From positions 992,001 to 1,056,000 of the forward strand of contig NZ_CP041764.1 of NCBI RefSeq assembly GCF_009817885.1: a DNA stretch of 64,000 nucleotides, written 5' to 3'. Below the pieces are notes generated by a model, which saw only the letters and a program-made list of their open reading frames with translations, ran no database searches and was not told the DNA's origin. Below, piece after piece: positions 43,905 to 52,575 of the stretch. Made by a program: the position numbers and the translations under genes. The stretch is from Serratia rhizosphaerae (lineage in GTDB: Bacteria; Pseudomonadota; Gammaproteobacteria; Enterobacterales; Enterobacteriaceae). Each line of letters opens with the position of its first letter. Within the stretch, counting starts at the first letter, position 1.

Positions 43905-44375
43905 TCAGGCTTTAACAGCTTTAATAACATTAATCATTTCAAGTGCGGTCAGGGCGGCTTCTGCGCCTTTGTTGCCCGCTTTGGTGCCGGCACGCTCGAT
44001 CGCCTGTTCAATGCTTTCGGTGGTCAACACGCCGAAAGTCACCGGGATCTCGCTGCTCAGCGCCACGCTGCCCACGCCGGAGCTGGCTTCGCCCGCCACA
44101 TATTCAAAGTGCGCGGTGCCCCCGCGGATCACGGTGCCCAGTGCAATAATGGCATCGTATTTGCCGGTGTTGGCCAGCACTTTTGCGGTCAGCGGCAGCT
44201 CGTAAGCGCCCGGCACCCAGACAACGGTGATATTGTCGTCTGCAACCTGGCCAATACGTTTCAGCGCGTCGATGGCGCCTTCCAGCAGGCTGTCGTTGAT
44301 GAAATTGTTAAAACGTGCAATTGCGATCGCCACACGAGCATTAGGAGTAGCAACAACACCTTCGATAACTTTCAT
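43905..44375 (-). CDS. ribE: 6,7-dimethyl-8-ribityllumazine synthase
   Basis: 156 aa, as in E. coli. Conserved pieces are FNNFINDSLLEGA, VWVPGAYELP, GTVIRGGTAHFEYV with the catalytic His, and FGVLTTESIEQA. It condenses 5-amino-6-ribitylamino-uracil with dihydroxybutanone phosphate in a 60-mer shell. Also called RibH. It follows ribD by 99 bp. No FMN riboswitch is recognisable in that gap. Confidence 0.97.
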   Translation of the reverse strand: MKVIEGVVATPNARVAIAIARFNNFINDSLLEGAIDALKRIGQVADDNITVVWVPGAYELPLTAKVLANTGKYDAIIALGTVIRGGTAHFEYVAGEASSGVGSVALSSEIPVTFGVLTTESIEQAIERAGTKAGNKGAEAALTALEMINVIKAVKA

Positions 44376-44474
44376 GGACTTTCCTTAAAAATGGGTTCAA
44401 TACCCCGCAGGGGGGCGGATTCTATCATATTCTTTGGCCGCCTGCGCGGCGCTTTTTGCAAAGCCGCCAGGCAA

Positions 44475-45584
44475 TCACTGTTTCGCCGTCAGGCGCAACC
44501 GCAAATCAGGACCGACCTGCCGCACGTCGCTGAACACGAACTCCGGCGCCTCCGCCAGCCGTTCCAGGCCAGGCAGGTGACACAGCCCGCGGGCATTATC
44601 GCCGAGCAGCTTCGGCGCAACGTACACAATCAGCTCATCCACCAGCCCGGCCTGCAGCAACGCGCCGGACAGCTGCGCGCCGGCCTCGACCCAGACGGAG
44701 TTCACCTGGCGCTTGGCCAGCTGCATCATCATCACCACCAGATCGATACCGCCACCGTGCGCCGGCAGCGTCAGCTGCTCCACGCCTTCCGGCCACGCCT
44801 GCTGGTCAGGCTGCAGCCGCGCCAGCCAGGTCGCGCCCGGCTGCTGCACCACCCGGTGCTGCGGCGTGACGCGGTTCTGACTGTCAAGAATAATGCGCAG
44901 CGGCTGGCGCAGATTGTCACGCGGGTAGCGGCGCTGCGTATCGGCGTCCAGCTCATCCCAGCGAACGGTCAGCGAAGGGTCGTCCGCCAGGACGGTGGCG
45001 CTGGTGCTGAGGATCGCCGCGCTTTCCGCCCGCAGACGCTGCACGTCACGGCGCGCCTGCGGCGAGGTAATCCACTGGCTTTCGCCCGACGCCATCGCTG
45101 TGCGCCCGTCAAGCGACGCCCCCAGCTTCAGCTGCACATAGGGAAAACCGGTGCGCATCCGTTTGAGGAAACCGCGGTTCACCGCTTCGGCCTCCGCCAG
45201 CATCAGGCCATGGCTGACGTCGATGCCCGCCTGCTGCAGGCGGTACAGACCGCGCCCCGCCACCTGCGGGTTCGGATCCTGCATCGCCGCCACCACGCGG
45301 CTGACGCCGGCATTGATCAGCGCATCGGCGCACGGCGGCGTACGGCCGTGGTGGCTGCAGGGTTCCAGCGTGACATAGGCGGTCGCGCCGCGCGCCAGTT
45401 CCCCGGCCATACGCAATGCATGCACTTCCGCATGCGGTTCACCCGCACGTAAATGGTAGCCTTCGCCGACGATCTTGCCATCGCGCACGATCACACAACC
45501 GACGTTGGGGTTCGGCGCCGTGGTAAAACGGCCCAGGCGCGCCAGTTCAAACGCGCGCGCCATATACAGTTGATCGTTAGGCAT
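44475..45584 (-). CDS. ribD: Bifunctional riboflavin deaminase-reductase RibD
   Basis: 369 aa from MPNDQLYMARAFELA, with an AGGA ribosome site just inside the gap to nrdR. The N-terminal deaminase domain (about 1-145) has zinc ligands His51, Cys76 and Cys85 and catalytic Glu53 (HAEVHAL, PCSHHGRTPPC). The C-terminal reductase domain starts near YVQLKLGASLDGRTA. It carries out the second and third steps of riboflavin synthesis from GTP. Confidence 0.97.
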   Translation of the reverse strand: MPNDQLYMARAFELARLGRFTTAPNPNVGCVIVRDGKIVGEGYHLRAGEPHAEVHALRMAGELARGATAYVTLEPCSHHGRTPPCADALINAGVSRVVAAMQDPNPQVAGRGLYRLQQAGIDVSHGLMLAEAEAVNRGFLKRMRTGFPYVQLKLGASLDGRTAMASGESQWITSPQARRDVQRLRAESAAILSTSATVLADDPSLTVRWDELDADTQRRYPRDNLRQPLRIILDSQNRVTPQHRVVQQPGATWLARLQPDQQAWPEGVEQLTLPAHGGGIDLVVMMMQLAKRQVNSVWVEAGAQLSGALLQAGLVDELIVYVAPKLLGDNARGLCHLPGLERLAEAPEFVFSDVRQVGPDLRLRLTAKQ

Positions 45585-45595
45585 CAGCAATCCTG

Positions 45596-46045
45596 TCAGT
45601 CTTGCAGTTTGGCGATCTCTTCGCCGAACTCGCGGATATCTTCGAAGCTGCGGTACACCGAGGCAAAGCGGATATACGCCACCTTATCGAGCTTTTTCAG
45701 CGCGTCCATCACCAGATTGCCGACCATTTTGGTCGGCACTTCGCGTTCGCCGGTGGCACGCAGTTGGGATTTGATATGGTTGATGGCGTTCTCGACGTCA
45801 TCGGAACTGACCGGGCGTTTTTCCAACGCCTTCAGCATGCCGCGACGCAGCTTGTCTTCATTGAATGGCTCGCGGACTTCATCACTTTTAATCACCCGCG
45901 GCATGACCAGTTCGGCCACTTCAAAGGTGGTAAAACGTTCGTTGCAAACCAGGCACTGGCGGCGACGGCGCACCTGCGATCCATCGCCGACCAGACGGGA
46001 ATCTATCACTTTGGTATCAACAGCAGCGCAAAAAGGGCAATGCAT
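45596..46045 (-). CDS. nrdR: Ribonucleotide reductase repressor NrdR
   Basis: 149 aa, as in E. coli. The zinc ribbon uses Cys3, Cys6, Cys31 and Cys34 (MHCPFC and CLVC). The ATP-cone domain (about 46-136) begins at VMPRVIKSDEVREPFNEDKL. It represses nrd operons in response to ATP/dATP ratio. None of its target operons is in this window. First gene of the nrdR-rib run. Confidence 0.97.
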   Translation of the reverse strand: MHCPFCAAVDTKVIDSRLVGDGSQVRRRRQCLVCNERFTTFEVAELVMPRVIKSDEVREPFNEDKLRRGMLKALEKRPVSSDDVENAINHIKSQLRATGEREVPTKMVGNLVMDALKKLDKVAYIRFASVYRSFEDIREFGEEIAKLQD

Positions 46046-46242
46046 AACAGGTCCTGATAAGCGTTCTCATAATGACGCACAGTTTACCCCGAACTTTCAG
46101 CATAACAAAGGGCGCCGGGCATTTGTTGCCACGCACTGACGAAACGTGCTTCACGCCCCGGCGATACTCTGCGTCAAACATGACTTTCCGGCACATTCCG
46201 ACTAAGCTGATAACAGGAGTCATTGAATAGGGAATCGCCGCC

Positions 46243-46788
46243 ATGACAATCAGTTATCCTAAAGTCTGCCTGCTTACCGCCCTGATTTTGCTTGCCGGCT
46301 GCGCGCAAAACCGCGACGTGCCGAACCTGCGCAACCAGGTCGGCGAGCTGAGCCAAAAAGTCACCACGCTGACCGAACAGGCTACGGCGCTGGAACGCCA
46401 GAAACAGCTGAACCAAGGTTCGACCAGCGGCGTCTATCTGCTGCCCACCGCCAACACGCCGGCACGACTGCAGAGCAATATCGGCGAACTCAGCGTCGCG
46501 CTGGATCGGGTAAAAAGCGAAGCCAACGGCTCGCAGGCGGTGCTGCATATCCGCACGCTGTCCGGCAAAGCGCTGCCCGCCTTCAAGGCGATGGTGGAGT
46601 GGGGACGGCTGGATGACAACGGCCAGTTGCAAAATGCCGGCGCGCTGTCCCAGCCGATTCAAAACGGCGACTCGCTGCTGGCGAAAACCACGCAAAGTTT
46701 CGAGCTGCGCTTCAGCGACGTCACCCCGGAACAGCTGGGCTATATCCGCCTACACAGCGTTGAGCCGCTCACCGCCGAAAGCCGTTAA
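46243..46788 (+). CDS. yajI: YajI-like lipoprotein (DUF3251)
   Basis: 181 aa. The signal ends in the lipobox LAGC with Cys20. A short coiled-coil-like stretch (about 28-60, LRNQVGELSQKVTTLTEQAT) precedes the DUF3251 domain. Function unknown. In E. coli the porin gene tsx lies between nrdR and yajI. Here yajI directly diverges from nrdR. The stop is followed after 24 bp by an IS3-family element. Confidence 0.9.
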   Translation: MTISYPKVCLLTALILLAGCAQNRDVPNLRNQVGELSQKVTTLTEQATALERQKQLNQGSTSGVYLLPTANTPARLQSNIGELSVALDRVKSEANGSQAVLHIRTLSGKALPAFKAMVEWGRLDDNGQLQNAGALSQPIQNGDSLLAKTTQSFELRFSDVTPEQLGYIRLHSVEPLTAESR

Positions 46789-46812
46789 CTCAGCCGCCGG
46801 AACCGTTGACTA

Positions 46813-46832
46813 GTCCTGATATAGGTTGACAC
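46813..46832 (+). repeat. IS3-family left terminal inverted repeat
   Basis: GTCCTGATATAGGTTGACAC matches the reverse complement of the other end at 14 of 20 positions without gaps and more if one gap is allowed on each side. Confidence 0.75.
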
Positions 46833-46841
46833 TTTTCAGCC

Positions 46842-47639
46842 TTATAACGCCCGATGAACCTCATCGGGCGTTTTGTATTGTAGCGACAGATGCGGTCGCC
46901 GTGCGTTGTAGATTTCCACAGACTGCCTGACCATCTTTCTTGCCTGCACGATGTCTTTCGGTTTGCCAAGCAGGTATTCCGTTTTCAGTATCCCGTTTAT
47001 CCTCTCCGCCAGCGCATTCTGGTAACAGTCATACCCGTCTGTCATCGAACAGGTGACGCCATGTCGCTTGTGTAACGTCTGATATTCCTGCGAGCAGTAC
47101 TGGATCCCCCGGTCCGAGTGATGTACCAACGGAGCTGCGGTGCGCCTGCTGGCCAGCGCCATTTTGAACGCACAGGCGACATGCCGGGTATGCAGGCTGT
47201 CATGCACATGATACCCCACGATTTTTCTCGACCACGCATCCGTTATCAGACTGATATACGCCGTTCCTGTTTTCAGCGGCAGATAGGTGATATCCGCTAC
47301 CCACACCTGTTCCGGGCGGCTGGCTATAACCTGATGTTCTCCCGCTTTCAGCAAGTTGGGATGACGGTAAAAACGATGATGGCTGTGCGTTGTCTTATGA
47401 TACGCCCGTTTAGGCATCACCAGTAAACGGGCGCAGCGCAGTATCCGGAACAGGCGGTCTCGCCCCACATGCACGGGGGCTTCCGGCTGCTGTCGCAGTA
47501 AGTGGTGCAGCTTGCGTGTACCCAGTCGGGGCTGGTGTAAGCGGATAGCGGTCACCTGCTCCACTATATGGTGGGCTTGCTCTTCTCTTCCACGTTCACG
47601 TTGCAAGGACTGATACCATGCCTGCCGGCTGATACCCAT
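46842..47639 (-). CDS. IS3-family transposase OrfB (integrase domain)
   Basis: 265 aa if started at the internal ATG (MGISRQAWYQS). In IS3 elements it is normally made as an OrfAB fusion, and the frame is open upstream to the slippery site. An HTH_21 region (about 20-80) is followed by the rve integrase core. Catalytic residues: Asp in VWVADITYLP, Asp in VHHSDRGIQYCS and Glu in NALAERINGILK. The catalytic set is complete. Confidence 0.93.
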   Translation of the reverse strand: MGISRQAWYQSLQRERGREEQAHHIVEQVTAIRLHQPRLGTRKLHHLLRQQPEAPVHVGRDRLFRILRCARLLVMPKRAYHKTTHSHHRFYRHPNLLKAGEHQVIASRPEQVWVADITYLPLKTGTAYISLITDAWSRKIVGYHVHDSLHTRHVACAFKMALASRRTAAPLVHHSDRGIQYCSQEYQTLHKRHGVTCSMTDGYDCYQNALAERINGILKTEYLLGKPKDIVQARKMVRQSVEIYNARRPHLSLQYKTPDEVHRAL

Positions 47640-47656
47640 CCACCGGCAGGCGCGTG

Positions 47657-48055
47657 CTACCGTGAGTCGTGGCGCTTGTGTTTGCGCGATAAGGCAGCCA
47701 ACTGCTTTTTTGTCAGGGTAGCTCCGAACTCGGTATTCATCACTTTTACGACGGCTTCAAAGAACTGCGCTTTGACTTCAGATTCAGCCAGTTGCTGTTC
47801 GAGTTCTTTGATGCGCTGTTCAGGAGTCAGGGGTAACTTGGGCATATCATCTCCGCACAGTCTGGTTGAAGAGGACGAACGCCAGTCGAGTTGGCCATAT
47901 TTACGCAGCCAGTTCATGACGGTATGACTGCCCTGGATACCGTAGCGGTCTTGTGCCTGACGGTAAGTCATCTCGCCTTTTTCGACCTGTTGGACGACGG
48001 CCAATTTAAAGGATAGAGGGTAATCGCGTTGCGTGCGTTTAACATACTGGTTCAT
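47657..48055 (-). CDS. IS3-family transposase OrfA (helix-turn-helix)
   Basis: 132 aa from MNQYVKRTQRDYPLSFKLAV, with an AGAGG ribosome site. It has an N-terminal helix-turn-helix (about 15-60, GEMTYRQAQDRYGIQGSHTV) and a C-terminal leucine-zipper-like coil (about 75-110, RIKELEQQLAESEVKAQFFE). It binds the terminal repeats and dimerises. Near its end lies the heptamer A AAA AAG used to shift into orfB. Confidence 0.93.
   Translation of the reverse strand: MNQYVKRTQRDYPLSFKLAVVQQVEKGEMTYRQAQDRYGIQGSHTVMNWLRKYGQLDWRSSSSTRLCGDDMPKLPLTPEQRIKELEQQLAESEVKAQFFEAVVKVMNTEFGATLTKKQLAALSRKHKRHDSR
47705..47711 (-). promoter_or_regulatory. Programmed -1 frameshift site of the IS
   Basis: In the orfA frame the minus strand reads ACA AAA AAG CAG, the canonical A_AAA_AAG slippery heptamer of IS3 elements. 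The orfB frame is exactly the -1 frame relative to orfA. After the shift the reading AVGCLIAQTQAPRL continues into OrfB without a stop. Confidence 0.85.
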
Positions 48056-48083
48056 CACACTTTCCTCTGTTCGTGAGTAAAAT

Positions 48084-48103
48084 GTGTCAACGCTATTTAG
48101 GAC
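48084..48103 (-). repeat. IS3-family right terminal inverted repeat
   Basis: The minus strand reads GTCCTAAATAGCGTTGACAC from the element end inward, partner of the repeat at 46813. Confidence 0.75.
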
Positions 48104-48116
48104 GGGTCACGTGCAT

Positions 48117-48148
48117 AAAAAAAGAGCGCCAACCGGCGCTCTTTTATT
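48117..48148. terminator. Terminator of secF (probably once shared with yajI)
   Basis: Stem AAAGAGCGCC / GGCGCTCTTT with loop AACC. The minus strand continues into seven Ts and the plus strand into TTATT, so it is bidirectional. It now lies just outside the IS right end. Confidence 0.88.
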
Positions 48149-48167
48149 CCGCTGAACGTACAGCAGA

Positions 48168-49136
48168 TTAAGGCAGAATAGAAGGCTGATCGGCGCCCTC
48201 TTTCTCCACTTTCTGCTGCAGCATGTGTTCGCGTTTCATTCCCAGTTTCAACGCCAGCGCAGAGGCGACGTAGATAGAGGAAATGGTACCGATGGACACG
48301 CCGATCAGCATCGCCAGCGAGAAGCCATGCAGCATCGCGCCGCCGAAGATATACAGCATCAGCACCACCACCAGCGTGGTGCCGGAGGTCATCAGCGTAC
48401 GGCTCAGCGTCTGGGTCAGCGACACGTTGACGATTTCGTAAGGCGTACCGCGGCGAATCTTGCGGAAGTTCTCACGAATACGGTCTGACACCACGATGCT
48501 GTCGTTCAGCGAGTAACCGATAACCGACATCAGGGAAGCGATGATGGTCAGGTCAATCTCGATATGGAACAGCGACAGCACGCCGAGGGTAATCACCACG
48601 TCGTGCGCCAGCGCGATAACCGCACCGGCCGCCAGGCGCCACTCAAAGCGGAAGCCGACGTAGATCAGAATCGAGATCAGCGCCACCAGCAGCGCCATGC
48701 CGCCGGTCTGCGCCAGTTCGCTGCCCACGCTCGGGCCGACGAACTCGATACGCTTCACGGTCGCATTCTTATCCACCGACTCATTGATCACGCCGATCAC
48801 TTTGTTGCCCAGCTCCTGGCCCGCATTGCCGGTAACCGGCGGCATGCGCACCATTACATCGCGGCTGCTGCCGAAGTTCTGGATAACCGGGTCCTGGAAC
48901 CCGGCCTTTTCCAGCGTATCGCGCATCAGGTCAAGGTTTGCCGGCTGCTCCAGGTTGATTTCAATCACCGTACCGCCGGTGAAATCCAGTCCCCAGTTAA
49001 AGCCGCGCACCGACATGATGGCGATAGAGGCGATCAGCACCACAATCGAGATGCCGAAAGCCAGATAGTCCCAGCGCATAAAGTCATAGACTTTACGGCC
49101 GTAGTTGAGTTGCTCAACAGTATAATCCTGTGCCAC
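48168..49136 (-). CDS. secF: Sec translocon accessory subunit SecF
   Basis: 322 aa from the GTG giving VAQDYTVEQLNYGRKVYDFM, with a GAGGAG ribosome site. From memory E. coli secF also uses GTG. Six membrane helices with a periplasmic P1 loop after helix 1. The conserved segments GLDFTGGTVIEI and VSDRIRENFRKIRRG are intact. With SecD and YajC it uses proton motive force to help late steps of protein export. It starts 10 bp after secD. Confidence 0.97.
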   Translation of the reverse strand: MAQDYTVEQLNYGRKVYDFMRWDYLAFGISIVVLIASIAIMSVRGFNWGLDFTGGTVIEINLEQPANLDLMRDTLEKAGFQDPVIQNFGSSRDVMVRMPPVTGNAGQELGNKVIGVINESVDKNATVKRIEFVGPSVGSELAQTGGMALLVALISILIYVGFRFEWRLAAGAVIALAHDVVITLGVLSLFHIEIDLTIIASLMSVIGYSLNDSIVVSDRIRENFRKIRRGTPYEIVNVSLTQTLSRTLMTSGTTLVVVLMLYIFGGAMLHGFSLAMLIGVSIGTISSIYVASALALKLGMKREHMLQQKVEKEGADQPSILP

Positions 49137-49146
49137 AACGCACTCC

Positions 49147-50994
49147 TCAGATAGACAGCTTGTTAATGCGTTTGCCGCCGTAAAGCAGGTTGACGATGGC
49201 ACGGGTACCGACAATCGCGGTAAACATGGACGTCGCCACGCCGATCGCGGTGGTAATCGCAAAGCCTTTAATCGAACCGGTGCCCACTGCGTACAGAATA
49301 ATCGCGGTGATCAGCGTGGTGACGTTGGCGTCGATAATACTGGAGAACGCGCCTTTATAGCCCTCATGGATCGCCTGCTGAACGGAACGCCCGTTCTTCA
49401 GCTCTTCCTTGATACGTTCGTTAATCAGTACGTTGGCGTCAACCGCCACCGCCAGCGTCAGAACGATACCGGCAATCCCCGGCATGGTCAGCGTTGCGCC
49501 CGGCAACAGCGACATCACGCCGACGATCAGCACCAGGTTGACCACCAGCGCGCTGGTCGCAATCACGCCGAATTTACGGTACCACACCACCATAAACACG
49601 ATGGACGCCACCAGGCCCCACAGGCAGGCTTCCAGGCCCTGTTCGATGTTCTGCATCCCCAGGGTCGGGCCGATGGTACGCTCTTCCACGATCTGGATCG
49701 GCGCAATCAGCGCACCGGCACGCAGCAGCAGCGACAGCTGACGTGCTTCGTTCGGGTTGCCGATACCGGTAATGCGGAAGCTGTTGCCCAGACGCGACTG
49801 AATGTTCGCCACGTTGATCACTTCTTCCTGCTTCACCAGCACCGCACGGCCGTTGGCGTCTTTCTTGCCGCTGTCCTTATATTCCACAAACAGGGTCGCC
49901 ATCGGCTTGCCGATGTTGTCCTTGGTGAAGTTGGACATCGAGTTGCCGCCGGCGCTGTCCAGCGAGATGTTAACCTGCGGCTGGTTGTACTCGTCCATGG
50001 TCGAGGTGGAATCGGTGATATGGTCACCGGTCAGAATCACGCGCTTGTACAGCACGATCGGCTGGCCTTCACGGGTGTTCTTCACTTCCGAATCGCCCGG
50101 CACGCGGCCGTTGGCCGCCGCAGTGGCGTCAACGTTGGTGTTAACCAGACGGAACTCCAGCGTCGCGGTAGCGCCCAGAATCTCTTTGGCGCGCGCGGTG
50201 TCCTGGATGCCCGGCAGCTCAACCACGATGCGGTCAGAACCCTGACGCTGCACCAGCGGCTCGGCGACGCCCAGTTGGTTGACGCGGTTACGCAGGATGG
50301 TGATGTTCTGCTGCACGGCATATTCGCGCGCTTCGCTCAGACGCGCATCGGTCAGGGTGACCTTCATGACGTTGCTGCCGTTAGAGGAGAACACGTAGTC
50401 GCGCTGACGCGGCGTCATATAGCTGATGGCCCGATCGCGCGCGTCGTTATCGCGGAAGCGGACCTCAACGCCGTTGTTGTCCAGCTTGCGGATAGACGCG
50501 TAAGGGATGCCCTTTTCACGCAGGTCGCTGCGCAGGGTGTCGATGGTCTGTTCCTGCAGCTTGCTGAGCGCGGTATCCATGTCAACTTCCATCAGGAAGT
50601 GCACGCCGCCGCGCAAATCAAGGCCCAGTTTCATCGGCTCGGCGCCCAGCATGGACAGCCAGCGCGGCGTCGCCGGCGCAAGGTTCAGCGCCACAACGTA
50701 CTTATCGCCCAGCGCCGACATCAGGGCTTCACGCGCCCGCAGCTGAACGTCAGGATCTTTAAAGCGAGCCAGGATGGCGCCTTCTTCCAGCGCGATCGAC
50801 TTGCTCTCGATATGGTCTTTTTCTAATACGGTACGGACCTGGTCCAGCGTAGTTTCACTGGCGGCGACACCGCGCGCGCCAGTGATTTGTACGGCCGGAT
50901 CCTCACCATAAATGTTGGGAAGCGCATAAAGCAGACCGACGGCGATCACCACGATCAGCATCAGATACTTCCACAAAGGATAACGGTTTAGCAC
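49147..50994 (-). CDS. secD: Sec translocon accessory subunit SecD
   Basis: 615 aa, as in E. coli. The first helix (about 8-26) is followed by a large periplasmic region with the P1 domain and GLDLRGGVHFLMEVD. Five further helices lie in the C-terminal third, where VDANVLINERIKEEL carries the conserved charged residue of the RND-like fold. It works with SecF as a proton-driven export motor. It lies between yajC and secF. Confidence 0.98.
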   Translation of the reverse strand: MLNRYPLWKYLMLIVVIAVGLLYALPNIYGEDPAVQITGARGVAASETTLDQVRTVLEKDHIESKSIALEEGAILARFKDPDVQLRAREALMSALGDKYVVALNLAPATPRWLSMLGAEPMKLGLDLRGGVHFLMEVDMDTALSKLQEQTIDTLRSDLREKGIPYASIRKLDNNGVEVRFRDNDARDRAISYMTPRQRDYVFSSNGSNVMKVTLTDARLSEAREYAVQQNITILRNRVNQLGVAEPLVQRQGSDRIVVELPGIQDTARAKEILGATATLEFRLVNTNVDATAAANGRVPGDSEVKNTREGQPIVLYKRVILTGDHITDSTSTMDEYNQPQVNISLDSAGGNSMSNFTKDNIGKPMATLFVEYKDSGKKDANGRAVLVKQEEVINVANIQSRLGNSFRITGIGNPNEARQLSLLLRAGALIAPIQIVEERTIGPTLGMQNIEQGLEACLWGLVASIVFMVVWYRKFGVIATSALVVNLVLIVGVMSLLPGATLTMPGIAGIVLTLAVAVDANVLINERIKEELKNGRSVQQAIHEGYKGAFSSIIDANVTTLITAIILYAVGTGSIKGFAITTAIGVATSMFTAIVGTRAIVNLLYGGKRINKLSI

Positions 50995-51018
50995 GGCAAT
51001 TCCCTTCGGGAAAAAAAA

Positions 51019-51351
51019 TTACAGGGCCTTCATGGTACCTTTCGGCAGAACGGCCGCCACGAAGTCACGCTTGATCATCACTTCCGTGGTGTCGTTCAGC
51101 GCAATAGCGATAATGCCGGTATCGGCCACTTTGGTAACGCGACCGATCAGACCGCCGGTGGTCAGCACTTCATCACCCTTGCCGATGGAGTCCATCAGTT
51201 TTTTATGCTCTTTGGCGCGCTTCTGCTGCGGGCGCAGGATCATGAAGTAGAAGATCAGGCCGAATACCACCAGCATAATGATCAGAGAGTACGGGCTTCC
51301 CTGAGCCGGAGCTCCTGCGGATGCGACGGCGTCAGAAATGAAAAAGCTCAT
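51019..51351 (-). CDS. yajC: Sec translocon accessory subunit YajC
   Basis: 110 aa, as in E. coli. One membrane helix (about 20-40, SLIIMLVVFGLIFYFMILRP) precedes a cytosolic domain with GDEVLTTGGLIGRVTKV. It associates with SecDF and with AcrB in E. coli. 28 bp after tgt and 24 bp before secD. Confidence 0.97.
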   Translation of the reverse strand: MSFFISDAVASAGAPAQGSPYSLIIMLVVFGLIFYFMILRPQQKRAKEHKKLMDSIGKGDEVLTTGGLIGRVTKVADTGIIAIALNDTTEVMIKRDFVAAVLPKGTMKAL

Positions 51352-51379
51352 TGAAATTCCCTCATTAAGTTATCAATTA

Positions 51380-52504
51380 TTAAACATTTAAAGGCGGAAC
51401 CGGTTTACCGATCCGACCGTAGAAGTCCGCAACAAACGCCTCTAATTTACCCTCTTCGATGGCCTGGCGTAAACCCGCCATCAGACGCTGGTAAAAGCGA
51501 AGGTTATGAATGGTATTCAAACGGGCACCGAGTATTTCGTTGCAACGGTCGAGATGATGCAAGTAGGCGCGGCTGTAATTGCGACAGGTGTAACAATCAC
51601 ACTCGCTGTCCAGCGGAGAAGTATCATCCTTGTGCTTGGCATTGCGGATTTTTACCACACCGTCGGTCACGAACAGATGGCCGTTACGCGCATTACGCGT
51701 CGGCATCACGCAGTCAAACATATCGATGCCGCGACGCACGCCTTCCACCAGGTCTTCCGGTTTGCCGACGCCCATCAGATAGCGAGGCTTATCTTCCGGA
51801 ATTTGCGGGCAAACATGTTCGAGAATACGGTGCATGTCCTCTTTTGGCTCACCTACCGCCAAACCGCCCACAGCGTAACCATCAAAGCCGATCTCCACCA
51901 GCCCTTTTACTGAAACATCACGTAAATCTTCGTAAACGCCGCCCTGAATAATGCCGAACAGCGCATTTTTATTGTTCAGCTCGTCAAAACGCTGACGGCT
52001 GCGCTGCGCCCAGCGCAACGACATCTCCATCGAACGCTTGGCGTAATCCCAGTCCGCCGGGTACGGCGTGCACTCGTCAAAAATCATCACGATGTCAGAA
52101 CCCAGGTCATACTGGATTTCCATCGATTTTTCCGGGCTGAGAAACACTTTGTCGCCGTTGATCGGGTTACGGAAGTAAACGCCCTCTTCCTTGATTTTGC
52201 GCATCGCCCCCAGGCTGAACACCTGGAAACCGCCGGAGTCGGTGAGGATCGGGCCGGGCCACTGCATAAAGTCATGCAGGTCGCCGTGCAGCTTCATGAT
52301 CTCCTGCCCCGGACGCAGCCACAGGTGGAACGTGTTGCCCAGCAAAATCTGCGCGCCGGTCTCTTTCACTTCTTCCGGCGTCATGCCCTTTACGGTGCCG
52401 TAGGTGCCGACCGGCATAAAGGCCGGCGTTTCCACCACGCCGCGCTCAAAGACCAGGCGGCCGCGACGCGCGCGGCCATCGGTAGTATCTAATTCGTACT
52501 TCAC
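51380..52504 (-). CDS. tgt: tRNA-guanine transglycosylase
   Basis: 374 aa (375 in E. coli). Catalytic Asp89 (ILTDSGGFQ) and Asp264 (GIDMFDCVMPTR) and zinc ligands Cys302, Cys304, Cys307 and His333 all fall at E. coli positions. It exchanges guanine 34 for preQ1 in GUN-anticodon tRNAs. It stands 71 bp after queA, and QueC of the same pathway is encoded at 13.9 kb. Confidence 0.99.
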   Translation of the reverse strand: MKYELDTTDGRARRGRLVFERGVVETPAFMPVGTYGTVKGMTPEEVKETGAQILLGNTFHLWLRPGQEIMKLHGDLHDFMQWPGPILTDSGGFQVFSLGAMRKIKEEGVYFRNPINGDKVFLSPEKSMEIQYDLGSDIVMIFDECTPYPADWDYAKRSMEMSLRWAQRSRQRFDELNNKNALFGIIQGGVYEDLRDVSVKGLVEIGFDGYAVGGLAVGEPKEDMHRILEHVCPQIPEDKPRYLMGVGKPEDLVEGVRRGIDMFDCVMPTRNARNGHLFVTDGVVKIRNAKHKDDTSPLDSECDCYTCRNYSRAYLHHLDRCNEILGARLNTIHNLRFYQRLMAGLRQAIEEGKLEAFVADFYGRIGKPVPPLNV

Positions 52505-52575
52505 TTATCCTCCAGCATCAGAGAAACAGTCTGATGTCATTAATACAGGACCACGCACCGGCGCGGCCCGGAAAC

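Larger units (their letters stand above)
46813..48103 (-). mobile_element. IS3-family insertion sequence, intact
   Basis: About 1291 bp with imperfect terminal inverted repeats and two overlapping frames, orfA and orfB, joined by a probable -1 frameshift. All three DDE residues are present and neither frame has an internal stop, so it may be active. No clear target-site duplication flanks the ends. It lies between yajI and the terminator next to secF and interrupts no gene. Confidence 0.92.

Noticed and set aside
44376..44474. Possible FMN riboswitch before ribE
   Set aside because: The 99-bp gap between ribD and ribE lacks the conserved RFN element sequence and is too short for the full aptamer.
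46789..46812. Target-site duplication of the IS3 element
   Set aside because: I compared the bases flanking both candidate ends and found no convincing 3-5 bp direct repeat, so none is annotated.
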